DNA of 64,000 bases from Gammaproteobacteria bacterium (GTDB lineage Bacteria; Pseudomonadota; Gammaproteobacteria; Pseudomonadales; Ketobacteraceae), in the NCBI GenBank assembly GCA_013178375.1, contig JABLXQ010000027.1, forward strand, positions 17,247 to 81,246, given 5' to 3'. Shown one piece after another: positions 26,601-34,828 of the stretch. The translations under genes were made by a program, and so were the position numbers. Below the pieces are notes generated by a model. That model was not told the DNA's origin, searched no databases, and saw only the letters and a program-made list of their open reading frames with translations. The stretch's first letter is position 1; each line of letters opens with the position of its first letter.

Positions 26601-29550
26601 GTGCCAGTCCCGCCAGGTTGACACCCGCGATTACCGGCGCAGCCCACATGGTGCAGAACGCCCCCATGAAACCAACACCGCAGCGCGTCTTCTGATCGGC
26701 GTAGGTGCACCATTCCAGCAGTCCGCGCTGGGTGATCAGCATGCGCCCTGCGCTGCGCAGAATGGCCGCCAGATTGAACACCGCCTCGTGTGGCAGGCAG
26801 GCCAGCCGGAATCCGGCCTGACCCAGGCTGCGCCCGGTGCCGCGCAACACTGCGTGCAGATGGTGCAGCAACAACATTTCTTTTGGTTTGCGGCAGGCGG
26901 CCACCAGCCCGGTCAGCAAGGGTGGCAGCAGCAGAATCGCGACGGCTGCGAAGGTCCAGACGCCGGCATCCGGCACCAGCCACCAGCCCGCCAGCAGCAG
27001 AAACATCAGCGCCAGCGGTTCCATGCTGCGACGCAGGTTGTCGAAAATTTTCCAGCGTGACAGCGCCGACAGCGGATTTTTCAGGGTGCGGCCCTGGGAC
27101 GCAGGCACCCGTGGCAACAGCCAGTGAGCAATCTGCCAGTCGCCGCGAATCCAGCGCTCGCGCCGGCACATGTCGGTGTCATAGCGCGCCGGATATTCCT
27201 CGTATAAATGCACGTCGCTCAGCAATCCCGAGCGGGCATAGCAACCTTCCAGCAGGTCGTGGCTGAGAATGCGGTTTTCCGGCAGACGATCCTTCAGCAC
27301 ATGTTCGAACGCATCCACATCGTAGATGCCCTTGCCGATGAACGAGCCTTCGCCAAATAAATCCTGGTACACATCGGATACTGAACGGGTGTAGGGATCG
27401 ATGCCCGGCTCCTCGCCGCACAGCTGCGCATAGCGGGACCGGTTTACGCCCGACAGGCTGGCGGCCATGCGTGGTTGCAGAATGCCGTAGCCGCCCGTAA
27501 CGCGCCGCTTCTTTTCATCATAGCGGGGCTGGTTGAGCGGATGCGCCATGGCGGCGGCGAATTGGCGCGCCGAGTCCCGTGGCAATTGGGTGTCGGTGTC
27601 CAGCGTGATCACATATTTCACCGGCGACAGTGCCTCGATATCGCCGACGATCAGTGAAAAACGGCTGCTGCCGTGGCCGCGCAACAGCGCATTCAGATCC
27701 GCCAGCTTGCCGCGTTTGCGTTCGTAACCCATCCACACCTGTTCCTGTGCGTTCCAGCAGCGTGGGCGATGAAACAGAAAGAAGCGGTCACCACCGGCGG
27801 GTGCCGGTTGCGTGACTGGGTATTTCGCGTTGAGCTTTTCGATGCCGCTGCGTGCCTGCCGCAGTAACGGCTCATCTTCGTTCAGCGTGTCTTCCGCCGC
27901 GTCGCGGAAATCCGTCAGCAACGCAAAATGCAGATGCTCGTCGCGGTTGCCGAGAAACCGCACTTCCAGCGCTTCCAGCAGATGCTCGGTGTTGTCGGCA
28001 CTGCTCAGCAGGGTTGGAATCACTACCAGCGTGCGCATCTCTTGCGGCAACCCTTTGGCGTAATCCATCCGTGGCAGCCGTTGCGGTTCCACCAGCAGCG
28101 TGGCGATCCAGTTCACCAGGGTCGACGCCAGCTGGCTGGATGCCAGCGCGGCCAGCGCGCCCAGCAATCCGAGACGCCAGCCGTCGACACCGGCCCCGTG
28201 CGCCAGCGCCAGCAACAACAGGGTGAACAGCGTGGTCAGCAGCGCAATGCAGCCCAGATGCAGGGCGAGCGGAGCCTGGCCGGGAATGCTGCGCAACAGC
28301 ACAGACAGGGAACGGCGCGCAGCAACGGCGGCTTCCAGTTGTCGCCGTCCGCGATCAATCAGGTAAAAACCAACGTGGGTGGCGGCAGTGTGGTCGCCAT
28401 TTTTTTCAGTGCTGCTTTTTTTCGTGCTGTCTGTTTTCGCGCTGTCGCGGGCCAGCCCGATGGCGGTGCGGGCGATATCGGCTTCCGACATCGAACTGCG
28501 TTTTGCCAGCCGGTCGATCACCTGCCGGTAACGATCGCGCGTGGCAAAATCCATGCTGCCGTACATGCCGCTGCTGTCCTGGCGCAGCACCTGTTCGACA
28601 CAGCTGTGGGTTTCCACAAACTCGCGCCAGTCCATGGCAGCCAGCCAGCGCAGGCTGCCGATGGTATTGCTGATGGACACCTGATCCGCGGCCTGCTGCT
28701 GATTTTCAGTCTGCACCATCTGCTCGATGGTGAGGCTGGATTCCGCCAGCCGCTGTTCGATCCAGGTCAGCGGCAGCGCCAGGGCCGGGCCGTGCCCCTG
28801 CAGCCGGCGCACCAGTTCCGCCACGAACGGACTCGCCATGGGCGGGTCTGAACGCGCCATGTCGGCGATCACCAGGATCAGATTTTTCGGATCGCTTTCG
28901 GCGATGGCCATCATCTGGCTGGCCCAGTCCTGCGCCTGGTTCAGATGCAGACGCGCGGCGGTGATGCGGGCGCTGACGCGGCGCAGATTTTCGATCAGCG
29001 CCAGCCGCAGCATGATGGGAATGGCCCAGAGTTCCCCCAGTGTGAGCGGCGTGACCGTTTGATACGCCGCGACGAAACGGCCGAGGGTTTCGGCATCGAC
29101 ACGACCGTCGCCGTGGGAAATCGCGTTGAGCGCGATGTCATACACGCGCGGCAGGCCACGGGATGCGCCCTGCGCCAGACGCGGCAGTTCGCGGCTGTAA
29201 CCTTTGGGCAGGTGGCGGCGCGCGGTGCGGATCTGTTCTTCGATCAGATAGAAATTATCGAGCAGCCATTCACCCGACGGTGCGACACGCTGCTTGGCCT
29301 TGAGGGTCGCCATCAACAACTTGCAGGTACCGATCAGCACCTGCTCGTTGGCGTCGAGCCGCTTCAGCAACAGATCCGGCGTGCGGGACGGATTCAGCTC
29401 ATGCTCGCCCGCCAGGGTTTTGGCGCGTAACGCCATCTGGTCGGCACTGAGCAATTCCGCTCGTAGCGGCGTCTGCTCCTCAGGTTGCGATGATTTGAAC
29501 CAGGTGCTGGCAGTGCGGAAAAAATCGGTGAACGGAATTCCTGGATTCAT
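20644..29550 (-). CDS. ndvB: Cyclic beta-1,2-glucan synthase (ChvB/NdvB/Cgs type)
   Basis: A single 2968-aa frame close to the 2830-aa rhizobial enzymes. It makes and cyclises periplasmic beta-1,2-glucan from UDP-glucose at the inner membrane. An N-terminal helical region leads to membrane helices at about 430-480. A GT84-type transferase follows, with ITLDTDTQLP (about 647) and RRERWIRGDWQ (about 803). More helices span 845-1030. A glycoamylase-like region (about 1400-1620: SWSGSMFEYLMP, WGVSESGYN, MAHHQGM) precedes a C-terminal GH94 phosphorylase domain (about 2200-2900: AFGFRDQLQDAM, RCSDDYLWLP, GSGDWNDGMN). I saw no frameshift. Such glucans serve osmoadaptation, surface interaction or biofilm tolerance. 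Confidence 0.9.
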   Translation of the reverse strand: MNPGIPFTDFFRTASTWFKSSQPEEQTPLRAELLSADQMALRAKTLAGEHELNPSRTPDLLLKRLDANEQVLIGTCKLLMATLKAKQRVAPSGEWLLDNFYLIEEQIRTARRHLPKGYSRELPRLAQGASRGLPRVYDIALNAISHGDGRVDAETLGRFVAAYQTVTPLTLGELWAIPIMLRLALIENLRRVSARITAARLHLNQAQDWASQMMAIAESDPKNLILVIADMARSDPPMASPFVAELVRRLQGHGPALALPLTWIEQRLAESSLTIEQMVQTENQQQAADQVSISNTIGSLRWLAAMDWREFVETHSCVEQVLRQDSSGMYGSMDFATRDRYRQVIDRLAKRSSMSEADIARTAIGLARDSAKTDSTKKSSTEKNGDHTAATHVGFYLIDRGRRQLEAAVAARRSLSVLLRSIPGQAPLALHLGCIALLTTLFTLLLLALAHGAGVDGWRLGLLGALAALASSQLASTLVNWIATLLVEPQRLPRMDYAKGLPQEMRTLVVIPTLLSSADNTEHLLEALEVRFLGNRDEHLHFALLTDFRDAAEDTLNEDEPLLRQARSGIEKLNAKYPVTQPAPAGGDRFFLFHRPRCWNAQEQVWMGYERKRGKLADLNALLRGHGSSRFSLIVGDIEALSPVKYVITLDTDTQLPRDSARQFAAAMAHPLNQPRYDEKKRRVTGGYGILQPRMAASLSGVNRSRYAQLCGEEPGIDPYTRSVSDVYQDLFGEGSFIGKGIYDVDAFEHVLKDRLPENRILSHDLLEGCYARSGLLSDVHLYEEYPARYDTDMCRRERWIRGDWQIAHWLLPRVPASQGRTLKNPLSALSRWKIFDNLRRSMEPLALMFLLLAGWWLVPDAGVWTFAAVAILLLPPLLTGLVAACRKPKEMLLLHHLHAVLRGTGRSLGQAGFRLACLPHEAVFNLAAILRSAGRMLITQRGLLEWCTYADQKTRCGVGFMGAFCTMWAAPVIAGVNLAGLALLFPSLHPLSQPLLQPLSQPGLLIATPILVLWFFSPAVAWWLSLPQPDREAKLNAEQTRFLQRIARKSWAFFEHFAGATDNWLVPDNFQEHPGPVIAHRTSPTNIGMSLLANVSACDFGFIPAGTLLQRTANCFHTLDQLERHRGHFYNWYDTLTLKPLHPRYISSVDSGNLAGHLLTLRVALLDLPEQKILHPLLFAGLLTTLDILADAIAVLNAVSNSTTAATTQNALQQLRALLIAACAQPPTNLAAVVQQLAPMTRSAGELAASLAPDTDARIWADDLQQQCHSALEELRFLAPWLSLPATPVSLSLFANDTDIPNLRELIKRNAAQLAAIDARLQSPATAAPVTADETTWLSALHELTQTSTEHATHRIAHAEQLAQQAFGFAAMEYEFLYDNTRHLLAIGYNVDDLRRDTSFYDLLASEARLCSFVAIAQGKLPQESWFALSRLLTTAGGEPVLVSWSGSMFEYLMPMLVMPTYTGTLLDQTCRAAVTRQIAYGNQRSVPWGVSESGYNTVDASLNYQYHAFGVPGLGLKRGLAEDLVIAPYASALALMVAPEAACTNLQRLAANGMEGHYGLYEAVDYTPARLPRGQSSVVVRSFMAHHQGMSLLALAYRLLDRPMQRRFESDPLFQSALLLLQERVPKTSVFQPHIDELAEGGALFDEAEISIHAPIGADTPTPEVHLLSNGRYHVMLTNAGGGYSRWKDLAVTRWREDATCDNWGTFLYVRDTGSGEFWSAAHQPTLKKAQSYSALFSEGRAEYRRRDHDIETYSEIVVSPEDDIELRRVRITNRSRNRRTLDLTSYAEAVLALPAADMTQPSFGNLFVQTEILPGGNAILCTRRPRSIDDKSPWMFQLLAVHGNDEGVSIGTMSAETDRMRFIGRGRTLVSPRVLNESGDLSASQGSVLDPIVALRCPITLDADHGATLDLVTGMADSREACLALIGKYQDRHLADRVLDLAWTHSGITLRQINASEADARLYRRLAGSILYANAALRAESSVLMQNRRGQSGLWGYAISGDLPIVLLKIGSSDHIELARQLIQCHAYWRLKGLVVDLVIWNEDHVGYRQRLQDQIMGLIATGTEANAIDRPGGIFVRSAEQISSEDRILLQAVARVIITDNRGTLAEQVIRRLLAEKRVARLVTTRTHRLQPASAPKQLRQDLRLNNGLGGFSADGREYVITTTLENQTPLPWVNVLANAQFGSVVAESGLAYTWSENAHEFRLTPWSEDTVGASGGEAFYLRDEDTGYFWSPSPMPSRGATPYVSRHGFGYSVFEHSEGGIQSELCVYVDLHDAVKFSVLKVRNHSGRSRRLSATGYVEWILGDLRPKSALHVVTEIDASSGALFARNAYHTEFGGRVAFFDVDDLSRTLTGDRTEFLGRNGTLRRPDAMTRARLSGRLGAAHDPCGAIQVPFELADGQERDIIFRLGAGRDLEQTRALAQRLRRSGTARAALGNVQQYWQTTLGAVQVETPNESLNLLTNGWLVYQTLACRFWARSGFYQSGGAFGFRDQLQDAMALMHAQPDLLRQHLLHCAGRQYPQGDVQHWWHPPVGRGVRTRCSDDYLWLPLATCRYVLGTGDMGVLDETVPFIDGRALNEDEESYYDLPVSSNETATLYQHCVRAIQHGLRFGEKGLPLMGSGDWNDGMNLVGIHGKGESVWLGFFLYQVLQGFAELARLHADPAFAERCTLEAEKLRANLAQHAWDGAWYRRAWFDDGTPLGSAINPECAIDSIAQSWSVLSGAGDTERSRIAMNSLDEHLVRRDHKLIQLLDPPFDKSAMNPGYIKGYVPGVRENGGQYTHAAVWAAMAFAAQNDSRRAWELMDLINPLNHGRDLQDVAIYKAEPYVVAADVYGVAPHTGRGGWTWYTGSAGWFYRLMLESLLGLSREANNLRINPCLPESWNTYSINYRFGSTGYRIVVTQLPADADVSGDKMKLDGVELEPPCIPLVDDLQEHQVEIFLRRAAPAPILPHKEHNAALARTTP

Positions 29551-29601
29551 GGTTCTCGCCTGGTTGCAAGAGCCGGAAATCTTGCCGGGTGGAGACGTTC
29601 A

Positions 29602-29625
29602 GCGGGCGTGGTGAACCACGCCCGC
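29602..29625 (-). other. Perfect 10-bp hairpin upstream of the glucan synthase
   Basis: GCGGGCGTGG (29602-29611) and CCACGCCCGC (29616-29625) enclose a 4-base loop. It lies between the ferritin-like stop and the glucan synthase start. No T-run follows on the minus strand, so it could be a mild terminator or an mRNA-stability element. Confidence 0.5.
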
Positions 29626-29660
29626 GACATCCAGAATGGCATAACCGCCCGTTGGTGCGG

Positions 29661-30200
29661 TCATGCATGCAGGCCTTCCATCAGATCGGCCAGTTCTTCG
29701 GCGTGCTGTTCTTCCACCGCCAGAATGCCCTTGAGCATGTGGCTGGTGGTGGGGTCGAGGTCGGCGAGGTACTGAATCATTTCGCGATAGCTGTCGATGG
29801 CGATGCGTTCCGCCACCAGATCCTCGCGAATCATTTCCAGCAGGGTGTGGCCTACCACGAATTCAGCGTGGCTGCGGTCGGTCAAACTGTCTGGCGAGAG
29901 ATCCGGCTCGCCGCCCAGTTGCACGATGCGCTCCGCCAGCAGATCGGCGTGGGCCTGCTCCTGGTTGGAATGCAGCAGAAATTCTGACGCGACGACCTTG
30001 CCGTGAATGCCCTTTGCCATGAAGTAATGACAGCGGTAGCGCAGTACACAGATGATTTCGGTAGCGAGCGCTTCATTCAGCAGTTTCAGCACCAGTTGGC
30101 GGTCGGCACCGTAACCCGCGGTGACAGCGCCATTTTCGGTGTTTTTGCGGGCGTCGCTGCGCAGTGTCTTGATATCGGTAAAAGCGGCTTGGCTTGCCAT
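29661..30200 (-). CDS. Ferritin-like (bacterioferritin/Dps-type) protein
   Basis: A 179-aa four-helix protein. Candidate di-iron ligands are Glu48 (LNEALATEI), Glu81-x-x-His84 (NQEQAHAD), Glu131 (LVAERIAI) and Glu163-x-x-His166 (AVEEQHAEEL), the spacing expected of a ferritin-like di-iron centre. It may store iron or detoxify peroxide. The first 25 residues form a polar extension. It is transcribed towards the glucan synthase, and a degenerate regulon palindrome lies 104 bases upstream. Confidence 0.85.
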   Translation of the reverse strand: MASQAAFTDIKTLRSDARKNTENGAVTAGYGADRQLVLKLLNEALATEIICVLRYRCHYFMAKGIHGKVVASEFLLHSNQEQAHADLLAERIVQLGGEPDLSPDSLTDRSHAEFVVGHTLLEMIREDLVAERIAIDSYREMIQYLADLDPTTSHMLKGILAVEEQHAEELADLMEGLHA

Positions 30201-30303
30201 TGCTTGCTCCCTGTTGAGTCGTCGTGGTTGGGTGGCCAGCGTGGACGGCGTTCCTGCGTGTCGTCGACTGTGATCAGATTAAAGTCTGGCGCGCCCGCTG
30301 TCG

Positions 30304-30317
30304 GTTCGGCGGCGCAC
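30304..30317. promoter_or_regulatory. Regulon palindrome, degenerate site 6
   Basis: GTTCG-GCGG-CGCAC with the GTCG left flank shared by sites 1, 5 and 8. It is 104 bases upstream of the ferritin-like start. Confidence 0.4.
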
Positions 30318-30351
30318 ATAAGGCGGCGGTGTTGCACATAAAGGCGTACGC

Positions 30352-32463
30352 TCAGCTCACCAGCGGTTGTTGGCGCGGGGTGCCGGTTTCTGGCGTCAGC
30401 AAGCGGCCAAAATCGTCGGCGCACAGCGGATGGCTGAACTGGTAGCCCTGTCCGGTGTCGCATTTTTGCGCACGCAGAAAATCCAGTTGCGCACTGGTTT
30501 CCACGCCCTCGGCAATGATCTGCTGGTTGAGACTGCGGCCCATGCTGATCACAGCGCTGACGATAGCGGCATCATCCGGATGGGTATCGATCTTGCCGAC
30601 AAAGGATTGATCGATTTTCAGAACATCGATTGGAAAGCGCGTCAGATAGCTCAGGCTGGAATAGCCGGTACCGAAATCATCCATGGCGATCCGCACGCCC
30701 ATGGCCTTGAGTTCGTCCAGTATCTCCGCCGAGGAATCGGCATCCTGCAGCAGCACGCTTTCAGTCAATTCCAGTTCCAGGTAGCGGGCCTCCACCCGGG
30801 TTTCACGCAGGATCTGGGCAACGTCTGCCACAAAATTTTTGCTGCGCAGTTCCACTGCCGAAACATTCACCGCTACCGGTACAGCGGGCAGGCCGGCATC
30901 CAGCCATGAGCGTATCTGCAGGCAGGCTTCACGCAGCACCCACTTTCCAATCGGCACGATGAGTCCGGATTCTTCTGCGACGGGAATGAACTCCGCCGGA
31001 TACACCAACCCTTGCACCGGGTCCTGCCAGCGGATCAGTGCCTCGGCACCGGACATCAGGCCTGAATCCAGATCGATCTGGGGCTGGTAGTGCAGCACGA
31101 ATTCCCGCTGCTTCAGTGCGCGGCGCAGATTGCCTTCGACCATCAGACGCTGCACGGCACGGGTGTTCATGTCGGCCTTGAAAAACCGGTAATTGTTTCT
31201 GCCGCTGGCCTTGGCGTGATACATGGCGGTGTCGGCATTTTGCATCACCGTGTCGACGCTTCTGCCGTCTTGCGGATAGATGCTGATGCCGATGCTGAGC
31301 GTCACATGCAATTCGTGTCCGCCAATCATGTGAGGCGCCGCCAGCGTATTGAGCAACTTGTTGGCAACGTGCGCCGCATCGTGCGGTTGTTCGATTTCCG
31401 CCAGCAAAACCACGAATTCGTCGCCGCCCTGGCGGCACAGGGTGTCCGTGGCGCGGATGCAGCCAGCCAGACGTGCCGCGACCGATTGCAGCAGACGGTC
31501 GCCAATGGCATGACCGAGCGAATCATTGATGTGTTTGAAAAAATCCAGATCCAGAAACATCAGCGCCACCTGTTTTTTGTGGCGGTGGGCCAGACCGATG
31601 GCCTGTGCCAGCCGTTCCGTCAGCAGTAACCGGTTGGGCAGGCCAGTGAGAAAATCATGCTGGGCCAGATGCGCCATTTTCTGGGCCATGGCCCGCGACT
31701 GGGTGACATCGCGAAACACGATCACGGCGCCGGATACCTGACCCAGCCGGTTGTGAATCGGCGCGGAAGAATCCTCGATCGCGGATTCGAAGCCATCGCG
31801 GCGGATCAGCACGCAGTCGGCGGCCAGGCCCACAGTGCGGTCTTCCCGGATGGCACGCTCCGCCGGATTGGTTGCAGGCTGCAGGGTGGTGCCATCGATG
31901 ATGCGGAATACCTCGGCCAGCGGATGCCCCAGCGCTTCTTCGCGGGGCCAGCCTGTCATTTCCTCTGCCACCAGATTCAGATAGGTCACGTTGCCCTGCA
32001 GATCGGTGGTCAGCACCGCATCGCCGATGGAGTTGAGAGTGACCTGGGCGCGTTCCTTTGCTTCGAACAGCGCTTCTTCCGCTGCCCGCAGCACATGTTC
32101 CGTAGCTTTGCGGGTGTTGACGTAATGCAGTGCGCGTGGCAGCCAGTGCGTATCGACCGGGGCCTTGGTGACGGTGCGCACAATGGTTTCGTCATCGGCC
32201 GCGCCCAGGAGGAGGATCAGGGAATCCGGCGCGGCCTTGAACACCTGGTCAAAGGCGCCGACGCCCTCGCAGTCGGGCAATCTTGGGTCCAGCAGAACCA
32301 CATCGATTGGGCTGAGTTCAAGCCGTTTCAGCGCTTCCGCCAGCCGTGTCACCCACTCCACCTTGAACCGGCTGTCCGTGGCATTGGCCAGCGCCTGCTG
32401 GATCAGGCTGGCATCGGTGGCATTGTCTTCGATCAACAGCACAGTGGTTAAATCAGAGAGCAT
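30352..32463 (-). CDS. Response-regulator/PAS/GGDEF/EAL cyclic-di-GMP protein
   Basis: A 703-aa protein. The receiver domain (1-125) has Asp59 in VVLLDPRLPD; a PAS domain spans about 137-260. A GGDEF domain (about 268-430) has intact CRQGGDEF and an upstream RATD inhibitory site five residues away. An EAL domain (about 440-695) has GAEALIRW, DDFGTGYSSL and LKIDQSFV. Both c-di-GMP synthesis and hydrolysis look possible; the net activity cannot be read. The frame opens at 33021, but ATG 32463 begins exactly at the receiver and follows AAGGAAG. It overlaps the 3' end of the upstream hydrolase gene by 11 bases. Confidence 0.88.
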   Translation of the reverse strand: MLSDLTTVLLIEDNATDASLIQQALANATDSRFKVEWVTRLAEALKRLELSPIDVVLLDPRLPDCEGVGAFDQVFKAAPDSLILLLGAADDETIVRTVTKAPVDTHWLPRALHYVNTRKATEHVLRAAEEALFEAKERAQVTLNSIGDAVLTTDLQGNVTYLNLVAEEMTGWPREEALGHPLAEVFRIIDGTTLQPATNPAERAIREDRTVGLAADCVLIRRDGFESAIEDSSAPIHNRLGQVSGAVIVFRDVTQSRAMAQKMAHLAQHDFLTGLPNRLLLTERLAQAIGLAHRHKKQVALMFLDLDFFKHINDSLGHAIGDRLLQSVAARLAGCIRATDTLCRQGGDEFVVLLAEIEQPHDAAHVANKLLNTLAAPHMIGGHELHVTLSIGISIYPQDGRSVDTVMQNADTAMYHAKASGRNNYRFFKADMNTRAVQRLMVEGNLRRALKQREFVLHYQPQIDLDSGLMSGAEALIRWQDPVQGLVYPAEFIPVAEESGLIVPIGKWVLREACLQIRSWLDAGLPAVPVAVNVSAVELRSKNFVADVAQILRETRVEARYLELELTESVLLQDADSSAEILDELKAMGVRIAMDDFGTGYSSLSYLTRFPIDVLKIDQSFVGKIDTHPDDAAIVSAVISMGRSLNQQIIAEGVETSAQLDFLRAQKCDTGQGYQFSHPLCADDFGRLLTPETGTPRQQPLVS

Positions 32464-33706
32464 GTTGGAAGGCTTCCTTCTGCGGTTCAACAAAGTCGCC
32501 GTCAGGTGCCTGCCGTGTCGTCGGGGGCACGAGCCAGCGCCGGACCTGTTCCAGTACGGTGGGCTGAGTGAGCATTTCAAGATGGTTGATGCCGTAACCG
32601 ATCCATTGACACGCGGGTGGAATGGCGAGGTTGCGCGCCGGTTCACGGTGACGGCCCAGGGCGCTGTCCACCGGCACCAGGCCGTCGCCCAGCAGGCGGT
32701 CACCCAGATCGCCGGAACGGTGGCCGGCGGTGGCGGCGATAGCGAAACATTGCACGCCCGCCGGCAGGGGCACAAACTGCCGATGATCGCCACCTTCAAA
32801 GCGGTCGTAACCCTGCCAGTCTTCGTCCAGCAGATTGCCGTAGCGCAGGTCGGTGATGCCGGCGCTGCGGATTTTTCCCAGGCGCGCCAGCGGTGCGGTA
32901 ATGCGGCTGGCGCCGAGGGTGGTGTCCACCCAGTTGCCGCCGCGCTCCAGTGGCGCGCCGTGGTGCGGCGTGCCGAGAAACACCAGCTTGCGCAGATGCG
33001 GCAACCAGCGGTGGCCGGCAATGGCGCCGTAATGACAGGCGCTGCGGGTGACGAGTCCGCCCATGCTGCTGGCGATGATCACCAGTTCCTCCACCGGCAC
33101 CGGCCAGTGGTGAATCAGCGCGTCCATCAGCGCAGAGAACTCGCGCCCATTGGTGGAGATGTGGCGGCCGCTGTTGTAATGCAGGCAGACCGTTTGATAG
33201 CCCAGTTGGGCGTAATGATCGTGTGCATGGTGATCGCAATCGGCAGTGGAAGCAGGTGAGGACGAATCAGCAGGGGAATGCTGAAGCTGATTGTGCTGCG
33301 CCGGCGCTGACCATTGCAGATCGTTCATGCACAGGCCGTGCACCAGCACCAGCAATTTGCCACTCGGTTCGGGAATGGTGGCGGCCAGTGCCGACGCGTC
33401 CAGTGTCAGGGGTTGGCCCCGGTGGCGCAGCCGCATGGCAATCGCCAGCGGGTTGCCGGTATCCACCAGATGGTCGCCCAGCACGCCGTTCAGCGCTGCA
33501 AGCAAAGCTTCGCGCCGGCGCGAGCTGGGCGCCTGGTTGCGTGGTACTTTGATTGAAAGGCTTATTGAACTGCTGATTGAATTGTTCATCGACCACTTAA
33601 GTGCGCCGGCCCGCTGCGTCATTCGTGCAAGCCCCGCCACCGCATCGAGCGTGAGACGGGCCAGACCGCGCAGGTCGGCGGGATTGAATCGGATCATGGT
33701 ATTCAT
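32453..33706 (-). CDS. Alpha/beta hydrolase (lipase-like)
   Basis: About 417 aa from ATG 33706 (MNTMIRFNPADL); ATG 33766 in the same frame is an alternative with no better ribosome site. The fold marks are LLVLVHGLCMNDLQW (oxyanion region) and the nucleophile in VIIASSMGGLV, where the usual GxSxG begins with Ala. LVFLGTPHHGAPLERGG is typical of lipases and acyl-transferring hydrolases, and a late His is in YGINHLEML. The substrate is unknown. The 3' end overlaps the c-di-GMP gene, implying coupled expression. A regulon-type site lies 84 bases upstream. Confidence 0.78.
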   Translation of the reverse strand: MNTMIRFNPADLRGLARLTLDAVAGLARMTQRAGALKWSMNNSISSSISLSIKVPRNQAPSSRRREALLAALNGVLGDHLVDTGNPLAIAMRLRHRGQPLTLDASALAATIPEPSGKLLVLVHGLCMNDLQWSAPAQHNQLQHSPADSSSPASTADCDHHAHDHYAQLGYQTVCLHYNSGRHISTNGREFSALMDALIHHWPVPVEELVIIASSMGGLVTRSACHYGAIAGHRWLPHLRKLVFLGTPHHGAPLERGGNWVDTTLGASRITAPLARLGKIRSAGITDLRYGNLLDEDWQGYDRFEGGDHRQFVPLPAGVQCFAIAATAGHRSGDLGDRLLGDGLVPVDSALGRHREPARNLAIPPACQWIGYGINHLEMLTQPTVLEQVRRWLVPPTTRQAPDGDFVEPQKEAFQHAL

Positions 33707-33789
33707 AGCGGCGCGCGCTCCTGCTGGTGTACTGGAAAGAATCGGCATTCCTTTGCCTGTTACCATGCGCCATACCGGACCGGCAGTCT

Positions 33790-33803
33790 GTGCGTCAACG
33801 TAC
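33790..33803. promoter_or_regulatory. Regulon palindrome, site 7
   Basis: GTGCG-TCAA-CGTAC preceded by GTCT. It differs at two of 19 positions from the minus strand of site 5. It is 84 bases upstream of the hydrolase start. Confidence 0.5.
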
Positions 33804-33857
33804 CCTGTTCAAAATGCTGCGGGCCGTGACGCCAGACACAACGCCGGTCTGATATTT

Positions 33858-34733
33858 TTATTCGCGTTCGTGCATCGAAACCTGCGGGCCTTCCGACGTC
33901 AGTTTTTTCGCGTTGACACTTTTTACGCCGCGAATATTTTCCGCGATTTCCACTGCCAGTGCCTGCTCTGCACCGCTGTCAACTTTGCCGGTCAGGGTGA
34001 CAATACCGTTCTTGGTATCCACCTCGATATCGGAAGCATCGACGTTATTGGAGTACATGAACGAGGATTTCACCTTGGTGGTGATCCAGGTGTCAGAGAT
34101 GCTCTGCTCGGCAGTGTTCGCGGAACTCTTGGTCTTGTCGGCGATGCCTGGTTTTTCATTCTTGACGACCAGTTGGTTGTCCACCGCCTTCACACCATCG
34201 GTGTTCAGCGCCAGCCGGCCTGCCAGTTCCTTGGCTTCACTGCTGTTGGCGGTGCCACGCAGCGTCACCTGACCGGCCTTGGTGTCGACGTTGGTGCTCA
34301 GTCCGTCGGTATGTTTGCTCCACAACAGTTTGGATTTGACGGCAGCATTGATCGACGCGTCATCGATCACTTCGCCATAGCCGCGGTCGGCGGTTTTTTT
34401 CGGTGGCACATAATCGGCCTGCACCACAATCTGGTTGTCGACTTCCTTGACGCCGTCAACGCCCAGCGCGATTTGCTCCGCCAGTTCCTTGTTGACTGCC
34501 TCGTCGGCCTTGCCAGTCAGCACGGCCTTGCCGTTGTGGACCGACACTTTCAGATCGAATGCGCGCAGATGGGGGCTGAGGGCGTAAGTGGTCCAGATCT
34601 GGGTTTCCTGGCGGGCATCGGAAACGTCCTGGGACATTTTGCCGTCGGCGGCCAGGGCCGCGCTGCTGGTGGCCGCGATGGCCAGTGCCAGGGCGGATGC
34701 ACGCATGAAGTTGCGGGTTTGAATAATGGACAT
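33858..34733 (-). CDS. Periplasmic triple-BON-domain protein
   Basis: A 291-aa protein with a signal peptide (MRASALALAIAATSSAALAADG). Three BON domains follow, at about residues 45-105, 120-190 and 215-280. Each has the pattern VxxxxGxVxLxGxVxxxxE..A..IAxxVxGVKxVxNxL, for example NGIVTLTGKVDSGAEQALAV. BON proteins such as OsmY bind membranes and respond to osmotic shock. ATG 34733 is chosen because GGAG precedes it and the signal peptide begins there. It lies 95 bases downstream of the CsbD-like gene, same strand. Confidence 0.88.
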   Translation of the reverse strand: MSIIQTRNFMRASALALAIAATSSAALAADGKMSQDVSDARQETQIWTTYALSPHLRAFDLKVSVHNGKAVLTGKADEAVNKELAEQIALGVDGVKEVDNQIVVQADYVPPKKTADRGYGEVIDDASINAAVKSKLLWSKHTDGLSTNVDTKAGQVTLRGTANSSEAKELAGRLALNTDGVKAVDNQLVVKNEKPGIADKTKSSANTAEQSISDTWITTKVKSSFMYSNNVDASDIEVDTKNGIVTLTGKVDSGAEQALAVEIAENIRGVKSVNAKKLTSEGPQVSMHERE

Positions 34734-34828
34734 GGTATTTCTCCGTACGGAAATGATTGAGTGCTCGTGAAAATCGCAGACAGAAATACCTGCCGTCACC
34801 CTGAAGTGCAGCGGCAGGCAAGCTGGAT

